Below, piece by piece: positions 10,586-17,654 of a stretch of DNA of 64,000 nt. The stretch comes from Boseongicola sp. H5 (GTDB lineage Bacteria > Pseudomonadota > Alphaproteobacteria > Rhodobacterales > Rhodobacteraceae). The stretch spans positions 124,001 to 188,000 of the forward strand of contig JACNMN010000008.1 in NCBI GenBank assembly GCA_020622165.1, in the 5' to 3' direction. The translations under genes were made by a program, and so were the position numbers. Each line of letters begins with the position of its first letter. Positions within the stretch are counted from its first letter, which is position 1. The notes beneath the pieces were generated by a model. It saw nothing but the letters and a program-made list of their open reading frames with translations. It did no database searches and was not told where the DNA came from.

Positions 10586-11712
10586 AGCGGCTCGATATCG
10601 CCCTGGGCGCGGAGCGCGTGGAAATCCGCCTCCCATGCCTCGAACCTGTCCGCGGCGATCGCGCCGCGGATCCCGGCCATAAGCTCCTGATAGTAATGCA
10701 GGTTGTGCCATGTCAGCAGCATCGAGCTGATGATCTCCCCCGCCCGGAACACGTAATGCAGATAGGCGCGGCTGTACTGCGAACAGGCCGGACAGGTGCA
10801 GGCCTCGTCCAGCGGCCTCGGGTCGTCGGCATGGCGCGCGTTCTTGATGTTCACCACCCCGCGCCGGGTGAAGGCCTGCCCCGTCCGCCCGGAGCGGGAC
10901 GGCAGGACGCAATCCATCATGTCGATCCCGCGTTTCACCGCGCCCACGATATCGTCGGGCTTGCCCACCCCCATCAGATAGCGGGGTCTGTCCTCGGGCA
11001 GCATGCCGGTCGCGAAGTCGAGACAGTCGAACATCGCCTCCTGCCCCTCGCCCACGGCCAGACCGCCCACCGCGTAGCCGTCGAACCCGATGCGTTTCAG
11101 CGCCTCGGCACTCTCCTCGCGCAGATCCCGTTCAAGGCCGCCCTGCTGAATGCCGAAGAGCGCATGGCCGGGCCGGTCGCCGAACGCGTCGCGTGACCGC
11201 ACAGCCCAGCGCATCGACATCCGCATGCTCTCCGCGATCCGGGTGCGATCCGCAGGCAGGGCCGGGCATTCGTCGAAACACATCACGATATCCGAGCCCA
11301 GAAGCGTCTGGATCTCGATCGACCGTTCCGGGCTCAACATATGTTTCGAGCCGTCGATATGCGATTTGAAGCGGACGCCCTCTTCGGTCAGCTTGCGCAG
11401 ATCGGCCAGGCTCATCACCTGAAATCCGCCGCTGTCGGTCAGGATCGGCCGCTCCCAGTTCATGAACCGGTGCAGCCCGCCCAGCGCCGCGATCCGCTCC
11501 GCCCCCGGGCGCAGCATGAGATGATAGGTATTGCCCAGAATGATATCCGCCCCGGTCGCGCGCACGGACTCCGGCATCATCGCCTTGACCGTCGCCGCGG
11601 TGCCCAGCGGCATGAAGGCGGGTGTGCGGATCTTGCCGCGCGGGGTGGACATCTCGCCGACGCGCGCGTCGCCGCTGGTTGCACTCACGGAGAAGGTAAA
11701 TCGATCAGACAT
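10582..11712 (-). CDS. tgt: tRNA-guanine transglycosylase Tgt
   Basis: Tgt swaps guanine 34 for preQ1 in tRNAs with GUN anticodons, a step toward queuosine. The 376-residue protein has the catalytic Asp in [13 protein letters not shown], the nucleophile Asp region [15 protein letters not shown] and a zinc site CTCPAC with a later His in LLTWHN. The start at 11712 ([14 protein letters not shown]) is preferred to an in-frame start at 11760, whose extra 16 residues are not family-like. The next pathway enzyme, QueA, is encoded about 22 kb away. The tRNA-Asp genes in this window are substrates of the pathway. Confidence 0.97.
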   Translation of the reverse strand: MSDRFTFSVSATSGDARVGEMSTPRGKIRTPAFMPLGTAATVKAMMPESVRATGADIILGNTYHLMLRPGAERIAALGGLHRFMNWERPILTDSGGFQVMSLADLRKLTEEGVRFKSHIDGSKHMLSPERSIEIQTLLGSDIVMCFDECPALPADRTRIAESMRMSMRWAVRSRDAFGDRPGHALFGIQQGGLERDLREESAEALKRIGFDGYAVGGLAVGEGQEAMFDCLDFATGMLPEDRPRYLMGVGKPDDIVGAVKRGIDMMDCVLPSRSGRTGQAFTRRGVVNIKNARHADDPRPLDEACTCPACSQYSRAYLHYVFRAGEIISSMLLTWHNLHYYQELMAGIRGAIAADRFEAWEADFHALRAQGDIEPL

Positions 11713-11797
11713 CCGGTCCCGATACGCCCAAGCTCGCGGCTTGCCAAGACCGGTTTGCACCGGCGGCCCGCTCCGGCCATGGCGTGGGGCGGCGTGA

Positions 11798-11819
11798 ATT
11801 GATATACCATTGATATACC
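11798..11819. repeat. Tandem 11-bp repeat, possible operator
   Basis: ATTGATATACC occurs twice with no gap (11798-11808, 11809-11819), in the intergenic region between divergent tgt and sufT. The 11-bp period is about one DNA helical turn, which suits tandem binding of a regulator. No known factor was matched. Confidence 0.6.
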
Positions 11820-11850
11820 TCGGGGGCCCGCGATGGCGGTCAACGCACCC

Positions 11851-11879
11851 TTTACGGACCCGGTTCCAATCCTTATATC
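11851..11879 (+). promoter_or_regulatory. Candidate promoter of sufT-like gene
   Basis: TTTACG (11851-11856), 17-bp spacer, TATATC (11874-11879). It ends 33 bp before the ATG and lies about 30 bp downstream of the tandem 11-bp repeat. Confidence 0.5.
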
Positions 11880-11912
11880 TTCTGTCAAGAATAGCGCAGT
11901 GAAGGCCGCCCC

Positions 11913-12275
11913 ATGTCCCAGACCCAAGAGCATCTTGAAGGTACGCCGCTGATCAGGCCGTCAAGCACCGATCACCCGCTCTACGACAGCGTGGTCGAGG
12001 CATGCCGATCCGTCTATGACCCTGAAATTCCGGTGAATATCTACGATCTCGGTCTGGTCTACACGGTCGATATCGGGGCCGAGAACGATGTCGAGATCAT
12101 CATGACGCTCACCGCGCCCGGCTGCCCCGTGGCCGGCGAGATGCCCGGCTGGGTGGCCGATGCCATCGAACCGCTCGACGGGGTCAAGACCGTCAATGTG
12201 CAACTCACCTGGGAACCGCCCTGGGGCATGGACATGATGAGCGACGAAGCCCGGCTCGAACTCGGGTTCATGTAG
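11913..12275 (+). CDS. sufT: SufT/MIP18-like (DUF59) Fe-S assembly protein
   Basis: A 120-residue DUF59 protein with the hallmark [15 protein letters not shown] (residues 37-50) and the conserved cysteine in [12 protein letters not shown] (Cys71). DUF59/SufT proteins help mature Fe-S proteins and are usually encoded in suf operons. Here the gene is separate from any sufBCDS cluster but about 1.1 kb from a SufA/IscA-like scaffold gene. A GAAGG lies before the ATG. Its stop codon abuts that of a small gene on the opposite strand. Confidence 0.9.
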   Translation: MSQTQEHLEGTPLIRPSSTDHPLYDSVVEACRSVYDPEIPVNIYDLGLVYTVDIGAENDVEIIMTLTAPGCPVAGEMPGWVADAIEPLDGVKTVNVQLTWEPPWGMDMMSDEARLELGFM

Positions 12276-12428
12276 TCAAAACAACCTCTTACGCAGTGCG
12301 GCCCAGATGCGCGAGACCTTTCGCGGCTGCAACTCCGTTTGCATTTTTGCAAACGCCATCTGCTCTTTGCGATATTCCGTCAGGCACTGATCTTCGATAT
12401 AAACGGGTCTGAGAATGGGCATCATCAT
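12276..12428 (-). CDS. Unrecognised 50-residue basic protein, divergent from lysR
   Basis: An open frame of 50 codons beginning MMMPILRPVYIEDQCLTEYR and ending KVSRIWAALRKRLF. It is supported by a strong AGGAGG at 12431-12436 (minus strand), just upstream of three consecutive ATG codons; the second or third ATG has the best spacing. It runs exactly to the end of sufT, with the two stop codons adjacent. The sequence is basic, with a hydrophobic/aromatic C-terminal helix resembling small DUF1127-type proteins in style but lacking their motif. Divergence from a LysR gene 86 bp away suggests it may be the LysR target. The function is unknown. Confidence 0.65.
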   Translation of the reverse strand: MMMPILRPVYIEDQCLTEYRKEQMAFAKMQTELQPRKVSRIWAALRKRLF

Positions 12429-12434
12429 GGCCTC

Positions 12435-12452
12435 CTCGTCTTGAGTTACGAG
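12435..12452. promoter_or_regulatory. Possible LysR operator
   Basis: An imperfectly spaced dyad CTCGT-N8-ACGAG lies between the small ORF and lysR, overlapping the leader of the small ORF. It contains a T-N11-A-type core as LysR proteins use. This is inference only. Confidence 0.3.
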
Positions 12453-12514
12453 ACAGATCTATGCCGCCGCCGCATGCCCCGGCAGGCCCCAAAACCGCGA
12501 CTGGATTTGCAAAA

Positions 12515-13375
12515 ATGAACACGCAGCCTCATTGGGACGATTACGCCTATTTCGCGGCCGTGGCCCGATCGGGCGGCATCGCGCGCGCGGCCGAAAGCTG
12601 CGGCGTCAGCACCGCCACGCTCAGCCGCCGGATGCGCGCGTTCGAGGCCCGGCTGGGCCGCCGCCTGTTCCTGCACGGCACCTCCGGCTATACGCTGACC
12701 GCCGAGGGCCGGGCGCTGTGGGAAAAGACCAGAAAGATGGAGGCGGCGGCGGCCGATGTTGCAAGATGGTCCACGAAAACAAAGGGTTCCGTGCCGGTCC
12801 GCATCTCCGCCGGCACATGGACCGCGCTGCATATCTCCGATCGGCTGAGCGAGATCTGGACGCCCGATGACATCTGGCTGCCCGAGTTCATTCATTGTGA
12901 ACTGCCCATGGATATCGCCCGGCGCGAGATCGACATCGGCATCCGCAACCGCCGCCCCGAACAGCCATGGCTGGCGGGGCAACGGGTCGGCACCACCGAA
13001 TTCGCGATCTATGGCGCCAGTGAATCGGTGACCGGCTGGATCGGCCCCTCCTTCGACGCCGCCGCGACCCGCTCGGCCCAATGGGTCGAGGCGAATTACG
13101 GCGCGCAGATCGTAACCCGCTCTAATCTCCCGATTTTCTCCTATCAGATGGCCCGGGCCGGGGTAGGACGCGTGGTTCTGCCCCTGCCCGTCGGCGACGG
13201 TGCGCCCGGGCTCATGCGCCTGTCCGAGCCGATCGAGGAGCTTTGCATGGAACGCTGGCTGGTCAGCCATCACGAAGGCCGGTTCGAGCCGCCGGTGCGC
13301 GCCGCGCTGACCGCGCTTGCGGCCTTTTTCACATCCTCGCCCGTGACACTTGAGGAACCGGCTACGGTCGCCTAG
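12515..13375 (+). CDS. LysR-family transcriptional regulator
   Basis: A 286-residue LTTR. The N-terminal winged helix covers residues 5-65 (YAYFAAVARSGGIARAAESCGVSTATLSRRMRAFEARLGRRLF), followed by the usual LTAEGRALWEK linker and an effector-binding domain. The start at 12515 (MNTQPHWDDYAYF) fits the family; an upstream ATG at 12461 adds Pro/Ala-rich sequence. It is read divergently from the small 50-codon gene at 12276-12428, the classical arrangement for a LysR regulator and its target. The 3' end carries the promoter of the following Fe-S gene. Confidence 0.92.
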   Translation: MNTQPHWDDYAYFAAVARSGGIARAAESCGVSTATLSRRMRAFEARLGRRLFLHGTSGYTLTAEGRALWEKTRKMEAAAADVARWSTKTKGSVPVRISAGTWTALHISDRLSEIWTPDDIWLPEFIHCELPMDIARREIDIGIRNRRPEQPWLAGQRVGTTEFAIYGASESVTGWIGPSFDAAATRSAQWVEANYGAQIVTRSNLPIFSYQMARAGVGRVVLPLPVGDGAPGLMRLSEPIEELCMERWLVSHHEGRFEPPVRAALTALAAFFTSSPVTLEEPATVA

Positions 13376-13378
13376 ATT
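13350..13378 (+). promoter_or_regulatory. Candidate promoter of the SufA/IscA-like gene
   Basis: TTGAGG (13350-13355), 17-bp spacer, TAGATT (13373-13378). The -10 overlaps the lysR stop codon. Confidence 0.5.
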
Positions 13379-13405
13379 GTATCCGTAACGCGAAGGAGCA
13401 GGACC

Positions 13406-13771
13406 ATGTTCGGCATCCCCGGAAAACAGGCGGTCAGCATGACCCCCGCAGCCTCGAAACAGATCGCCAAGCTGATGACGCGCGATAACCATCAGGGCTT
13501 GCGCATCGGTGTGAAAAAGGGCGGCTGCGCCGGTATGGAATACACCATGGATTACGTCACCGAGGTCGATCCTCATGACGAGGTGGTGGAACAGGATGGC
13601 GCCCGCGTGATGATCGCGCCCATGGCGCAGATGTTCCTGTTCGGGACCGAGATCGACTATGAGGTGTCGCTTCTCGAATCCGGCTTCAAATTCCGCAATC
13701 CCAACGTCACCGACGCCTGCGGCTGCGGCGAGTCGATCAAGTTCGACGAGGCGCTCGGCAAGACCGCATGA
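13406..13771 (+). CDS. A-type Fe-S carrier (SufA/IscA/HesB family)
   Basis: A 121-residue A-type carrier with the three conserved cysteines: Cys41 in KKGGCAGMEY and Cys105/Cys107 in DACGCGES. These proteins accept and pass on Fe-S clusters during assembly in the cytoplasm. AAGGAG lies before the ATG. Its stop overlaps the start of the next gene by 4 bp (ATGA), so the two are translationally coupled. Together with the SufT-like gene it makes this a small Fe-S assembly locus apart from a main suf operon. Confidence 0.95.
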   Translation: MFGIPGKQAVSMTPAASKQIAKLMTRDNHQGLRIGVKKGGCAGMEYTMDYVTEVDPHDEVVEQDGARVMIAPMAQMFLFGTEIDYEVSLLESGFKFRNPNVTDACGCGESIKFDEALGKTA

Positions 13772-14091
13772 GCGTTTCCGATGCGGATATCGCCTTCGCA
13801 TTGGAATTGTTCGACGATCTAGGTCCCCTGACAACCCGCAAGATGATGGGCGGGCTATGCCTGTACCGCGATGGCACGATCTTCGCGGTCGTCCATGCGG
13901 ATGGCTCCATCTGGATCAAGGGCGCGGGCGCGTTTCAGGACGTGCTTGATGCTCGGGGCCTTGCCCGCTGGACCGGCACCAGCAAGACGGGCAAGACCAC
14001 CGCCATGCCCTATTGGCGGCTGCCCGATGCCATGCTGGACGATGCGGAGGCCGCCACGGATCTGGCGCGCGAGGCGCTTGGCCATCTGTGA
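13768..14091 (+). CDS. TfoX/Sxy N-terminal domain protein
   Basis: A 107-residue protein consisting of a TfoX N-terminal domain: LGPLTTRKMMGGLCLYRDGTIFAVVHADGSIWIKG followed by the PYWRLPDAMLDD region. In Gammaproteobacteria TfoX regulates competence, but stand-alone N-terminal domains like this are widespread and functionally undefined. The ATG overlaps the stop of the A-type carrier gene. Confidence 0.88.
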   Translation: MSVSDADIAFALELFDDLGPLTTRKMMGGLCLYRDGTIFAVVHADGSIWIKGAGAFQDVLDARGLARWTGTSKTGKTTAMPYWRLPDAMLDDAEAATDLAREALGHL

Positions 14092-14226
14092 TCCCGCAGT
14101 CTCCGATTTCCGGGCCTGTCGGCCACGCCGCCTGCCCCCGGGCGATGGTCTGCGGCGACGCCGGCGGTTGTTGACGCCCTGCCCGCCTCTTGTCATCTCC
14201 TGTCTGACATCAAAAGGAACCCCATC

Positions 14227-14973
14227 ATGACACGCCGCAAGCTTGCCGCCGGAAACTGGAAGATGAACGGGCTGAACGCCGATCTGACGGAACTGGAGGG
14301 TCTTCCATCGGTCAGCCGGGCCGAAGTGCTGATCTGCCCGCCCGCCACGCTGATCGAGCGGATGGCGCGGGCGGCCTCCTCCGTCTCCGTGGGCGGGCAG
14401 GATTGCCACCCGGCCACGAGCGGCGCACATACCGGCGATATCTCCGCCCGGATGCTGGCCGATGCCGGGGCGAGCCATGTCATCCTCGGCCATTCCGAAC
14501 GCCGTCAGGATCACGGAGAGACCGACGCGCTTGTCCGCAGCAAGATCGAGGCCGCGTGGAGCGCGGATCTGCGCGCGATCCTGTGTATCGGAGAGACGGA
14601 AGCGCAATATCAGGCGGGTGAGACCCTGGACGTGCTGCGCCGTCAGCTGTCCGGGTCCCTGCCCGACGGGGCAAGCCAGGACAACCTGATCGTGGCTTAT
14701 GAACCGGTCTGGGCAATCGGCACGGGGCTGGTGCCCACAATGGCCGAGATCCGGGATGTTCATGCCTTCTTGCGCGCCGAGCTGACGGCCCGCTTCGGGG
14801 CAGATACCGGCGGCGGTATCCGGCTGCTCTATGGCGGCTCGGTCAAGCCCGGAAATGCGGCCGAGATTTTCGCCGTGCCGGATGTGGATGGCGCTCTTGT
14901 CGGGGGTGCATCCCTGAAGGCCGCCGATTTCGGCGAGATTATCAAGGCGCTGGAGGCCGCGGCCGCGGCCTGA
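14227..14973 (+). CDS. tpiA: Triosephosphate isomerase
   Basis: TpiA interconverts dihydroxyacetone phosphate and glyceraldehyde 3-phosphate in glycolysis and the Calvin/Entner-Doudoroff routes. The 248-residue TIM barrel has Lys12 in GNWKMN, catalytic His89 in GHSERR, catalytic Glu159 in [11 protein letters not shown], and the phosphate loop [11 protein letters not shown] with GALVGGASL. The length is normal. AAGGA precedes the ATG. Confidence 0.98.
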   Translation: MTRRKLAAGNWKMNGLNADLTELEGLPSVSRAEVLICPPATLIERMARAASSVSVGGQDCHPATSGAHTGDISARMLADAGASHVILGHSERRQDHGETDALVRSKIEAAWSADLRAILCIGETEAQYQAGETLDVLRRQLSGSLPDGASQDNLIVAYEPVWAIGTGLVPTMAEIRDVHAFLRAELTARFGADTGGGIRLLYGGSVKPGNAAEIFAVPDVDGALVGGASLKAADFGEIIKALEAAAAA

Positions 14974-14993
14974 CGCCGAGGCGCGTTCATTTC

Positions 14994-15021
14994 TTGCATC
15001 CCTCAGCCTGCGCGCTAAAAC
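14994..15021 (+). promoter_or_regulatory. Candidate promoter of the TAXI gene
   Basis: TTGCAT (14994-14999) and TAAAAC (15016-15021) with a 16-bp spacer, giving a leader of about 60 nt. Confidence 0.45.
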
Positions 15022-15089
15022 AGTGCCCAAGTGGGTTGGACCGGGCGCATGAGGCGCCCGGCCTTTCACATGGGGAGGATACAAAAAAA

Positions 15090-16085
15090 ATGACATTCAC
15101 CAAACTGACCGCGCTGGCCATGACCACCGCATTGACCGCCTCTGTCGCCTATGCCGACGGGCATATCGACCGTACCGGATGGCCCGAGAGCTTTACCGTC
15201 GGCACCGCGTCGCAGGGCGGCACGTACTTCGCCTATGGCTCCGGCTGGGCCAATCTGGTGGCGGAGGAGCTTGGCCTGTCCGGCGGCGGCGAAGTGACCG
15301 GCGGCCCGATGCAGAACATGGCGCTGGTCCATACCGGTGAGGCGCAGTTCGGCATGACGACCATGGGCCCGGCGGCCGAGTCGCTTCAGGGCACCAACCC
15401 GATCGCGCCCGGTCTGCAGATGACCAACGCCTGCGCGATGTTCCCGATGTACCAGACGCCGTTCTCAGTGACCGCGCTGGCCTCTTCGGGCATCACGTCG
15501 ATTTCCGACATCCCGGCAGGCGCCCGCATCGGCTTCGGGCCCGCGGGTTCCACCTCCGACACCTATTTCCCGCGCATGATGGAAGAGCTTGGTGTCGAGT
15601 TCGAGCGCCGCAACGGCGGCTGGTCGGATCTGGGCGGACAGTTGCAAGACGGTCTTCTGGACGTGATCGCCTTTGCAGCAGGCGTGCCTGTGCCGGCGGT
15701 CAGCCAGCTTGAGGTGCAGACCGATGTGAACATCATCGAGTTCACCGAAGAGGAGCAGGCCACGATCATGGAGGCCTTCCCGGTCTCGGAATTCATGATT
15801 GCGGCCGATACCTACACGACGCTTGAAGCCGACGCGCGGTCGGTTTCGATGTGGAACTTCGCCATCGCCAATTGCGAACTGCCCGACAGCTTCGTCTATT
15901 CCGTTGTCGATGTGGTGATGAGCGACAATGAGCGGATGATGAACATCCACCGCGCCGCCCGCTCCACCCTGCCCGAGAACTGGGACAAGAACAGCGTCAT
16001 GATGTGGCATCCCGGCGCGGCGCAGTGGTTCACCGAAAACGCGGGCGCGGAGATCCCCGCGGACATGATCCACGGCGGCATGTAA
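15090..16085 (+). CDS. TAXI-family TRAP transporter solute-binding protein
   Basis: A 331-residue periplasmic protein with a Sec signal peptide (MTFTKLTALAMTTALTASVAYA, cleavage near residue 22). The TAXI-family binding fold follows: FTVGTASQGGTYFAYGSGWANLVAEE near the N-terminus and FGPAGSTSDTYFPRMMEELG in the middle. TAXI proteins capture small organic anions such as dicarboxylates or amino acids for a TRAP permease. The start at 15090 is chosen because GGGGAGG lies 11 bp upstream and the signal peptide begins there. The matching fused permease lies 1.6 kb downstream, beyond an oppositely oriented gene. Confidence 0.93.
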   Translation: MTFTKLTALAMTTALTASVAYADGHIDRTGWPESFTVGTASQGGTYFAYGSGWANLVAEELGLSGGGEVTGGPMQNMALVHTGEAQFGMTTMGPAAESLQGTNPIAPGLQMTNACAMFPMYQTPFSVTALASSGITSISDIPAGARIGFGPAGSTSDTYFPRMMEELGVEFERRNGGWSDLGGQLQDGLLDVIAFAAGVPVPAVSQLEVQTDVNIIEFTEEEQATIMEAFPVSEFMIAADTYTTLEADARSVSMWNFAIANCELPDSFVYSVVDVVMSDNERMMNIHRAARSTLPENWDKNSVMMWHPGAAQWFTENAGAEIPADMIHGGM

Positions 16086-16113
16086 TCGCGCCAGCGCTGA
16101 ACGGAAACGAAAC

Positions 16114-16140
16114 AGGGCCGCCCGGTTGGGCGGCCCTTTT
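16114..16140 (+). terminator. Rho-independent terminator after the TAXI gene
   Basis: A perfect 10-bp stem AGGGCCGCCC/GGGCGGCCCT (16114-16123, 16128-16137) with a 4-nt loop, followed by T residues. It lies 28 bp after the TAXI stop, so this transcript probably does not continue to the permease gene. Confidence 0.9.
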
Positions 16141-16160
16141 CAATTTCCGATCCCGCCTCG

Positions 16161-17402
16161 TTACTGCGCCGGGACGTAGCGCTGCAGGGCCACACGGATC
16201 ACGCCGGAATAGTCGTCGGAATACTGCGTCACACCCAGCATATAAGTGCCGGGATTGACCTGCACGGTCAGCTGGCTGTTGAGCGAGCCGCCCGCGTCAT
16301 CGTTGAAATCGATCATCCTGCCGACCCCGTCGAAAAGACGGATCACCGGGTCGCTGTCGCTGATCTCGATCGCATCGATCAGCACCAGACCGCCTGCGGG
16401 CACGCTGAAACTGAACCATACCGCATCGCTGCCCACGACCTGATCCATCACCAGACTGGTCTGCAACACGCCCAGATCGGTGATCGGATAGCTGCCGCCG
16501 ATGGGCGGGCTGGCCTCACCGGTTGCGAACATCTCCTGCATCGCGGCCGCCGGGTTATAGCCCCGGACCGATACGGTCACCGGCTGCGTGTCGTCGGACA
16601 GGGACCGCATCGCGATGCAGTAATTGCCCGCCGGCAGCGGGTCTGTGAAATCCACGCGGGAGTTCAGCCCGTCAAAATCGTCGTTTTCCGCCAGCAGCGT
16701 GCCCTGTCCGTCGTAGATATAGATATACGGATCCGCCGAGAGGTTTTCGGCCCGGATGCTCAGCGCCTGCGGTGCGGACAGCGAGAAGCGGTAATAGGGC
16801 GTGCCGGCGATGGAATTCGTGGCCGTCACGCCGCCCTCCAGCATCGCGTCGATCGCGCCCGCGCCAAGCGGCGTGGCCGGTGTATTGGGCAGACAGGGGT
16901 CGACGCCCGCGAAATCGGCGGTGCCGCCACCCCAGCCCGGGGTCAGCGCCTCGTGTTCGGCCCGGCCCACCCGCAGATCGGCAACCACGGCGCCGCCGCC
17001 GAAGGCACGGGTCGAAACGCAATAGGTGCCCGGTTGCAGCGCGATATCGCCGCGGGAGGCGAAATTGCCGCCGCTGTCGTCATCGGTCAGGATGATCGTG
17101 CCCGCCTCGTCGCGGATGTCGATGACCGTATCGCCCCCGGCGTTCGGGTTGGCCTCGATCCGGTACTCGCCCGCGCTGCTGACGGAAAACAGCGAAACGG
17201 TTTCTCCGCCCGGCGGCACCATCAGCCCCGTCTGGTCAATGAACGTATCCGATGTGGAGATATCCGAGGCCTCCGGCGAGCCGCCGACCCATAACCCCTG
17301 GGCGCCGACGCCGCCGCAAAGCTCGGCGTTCTGTGCCAGGGCGGGCAATGCCGAGGCCGCGAGGATCGCGCCTGTCAAAAAGGTGCCTGTTCTGAAATTC
17401 AT
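16161..17402 (-). CDS. Secreted protein with three PPC-like beta domains
   Basis: A 413-residue protein with a signal peptide ending ALPALA-QNA. It has about three bacterial pre-peptidase C-terminal (PPC)-like domains, each with a GTYCVS/AGNYCIA/PGTYMLGV-type strand and an acidic turn (DDDSGGNFASRGD, ENDDFDGLNSRVD, FNDDAGGSLNSQL). No protease or other catalytic domain is attached. PPC domains are usually C-terminal appendages of secreted peptidases, so a stand-alone tandem is unusual; an extracytoplasmic binding role is likely but untested. AGAGGA lies before the ATG. The gene is inserted, on the opposite strand, between the two TRAP genes. Confidence 0.8.
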   Translation of the reverse strand: MNFRTGTFLTGAILAASALPALAQNAELCGGVGAQGLWVGGSPEASDISTSDTFIDQTGLMVPPGGETVSLFSVSSAGEYRIEANPNAGGDTVIDIRDEAGTIILTDDDSGGNFASRGDIALQPGTYCVSTRAFGGGAVVADLRVGRAEHEALTPGWGGGTADFAGVDPCLPNTPATPLGAGAIDAMLEGGVTATNSIAGTPYYRFSLSAPQALSIRAENLSADPYIYIYDGQGTLLAENDDFDGLNSRVDFTDPLPAGNYCIAMRSLSDDTQPVTVSVRGYNPAAAMQEMFATGEASPPIGGSYPITDLGVLQTSLVMDQVVGSDAVWFSFSVPAGGLVLIDAIEISDSDPVIRLFDGVGRMIDFNDDAGGSLNSQLTVQVNPGTYMLGVTQYSDDYSGVIRVALQRYVPAQ

Positions 17403-17654
17403 GTCTCGTCCTCTTCACTTGTGAAAGGCGGCGTGCACGCGCCCGACGCCGCAAAGACTAGCCTGCCGGCTCTGCCGCTGGCCAGTGGAATACGCCGCCA
17501 TCTTTCCCCTTTTTTCGGGGACCGTTCGGGTCGATCTACCACGGCGCTGTCGAAACTGTTTGTTGCAATGCCCCGCGCAGCAAGACAAAAAGGCGGGCAC
17601 GGGTGTTCCGATGCGCAATCGCAAGGCCCCCGTCGTCGATCAGGGGGGCTATAT

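Noticed and set aside
12329-12354. CGTTTGCA-TTTT-TGCAAACG inverted repeat as an operator
   Set aside because: It lies inside the coding part of the small gene at 12276-12428, away from promoters; chance or an intragenic structure is as likely.
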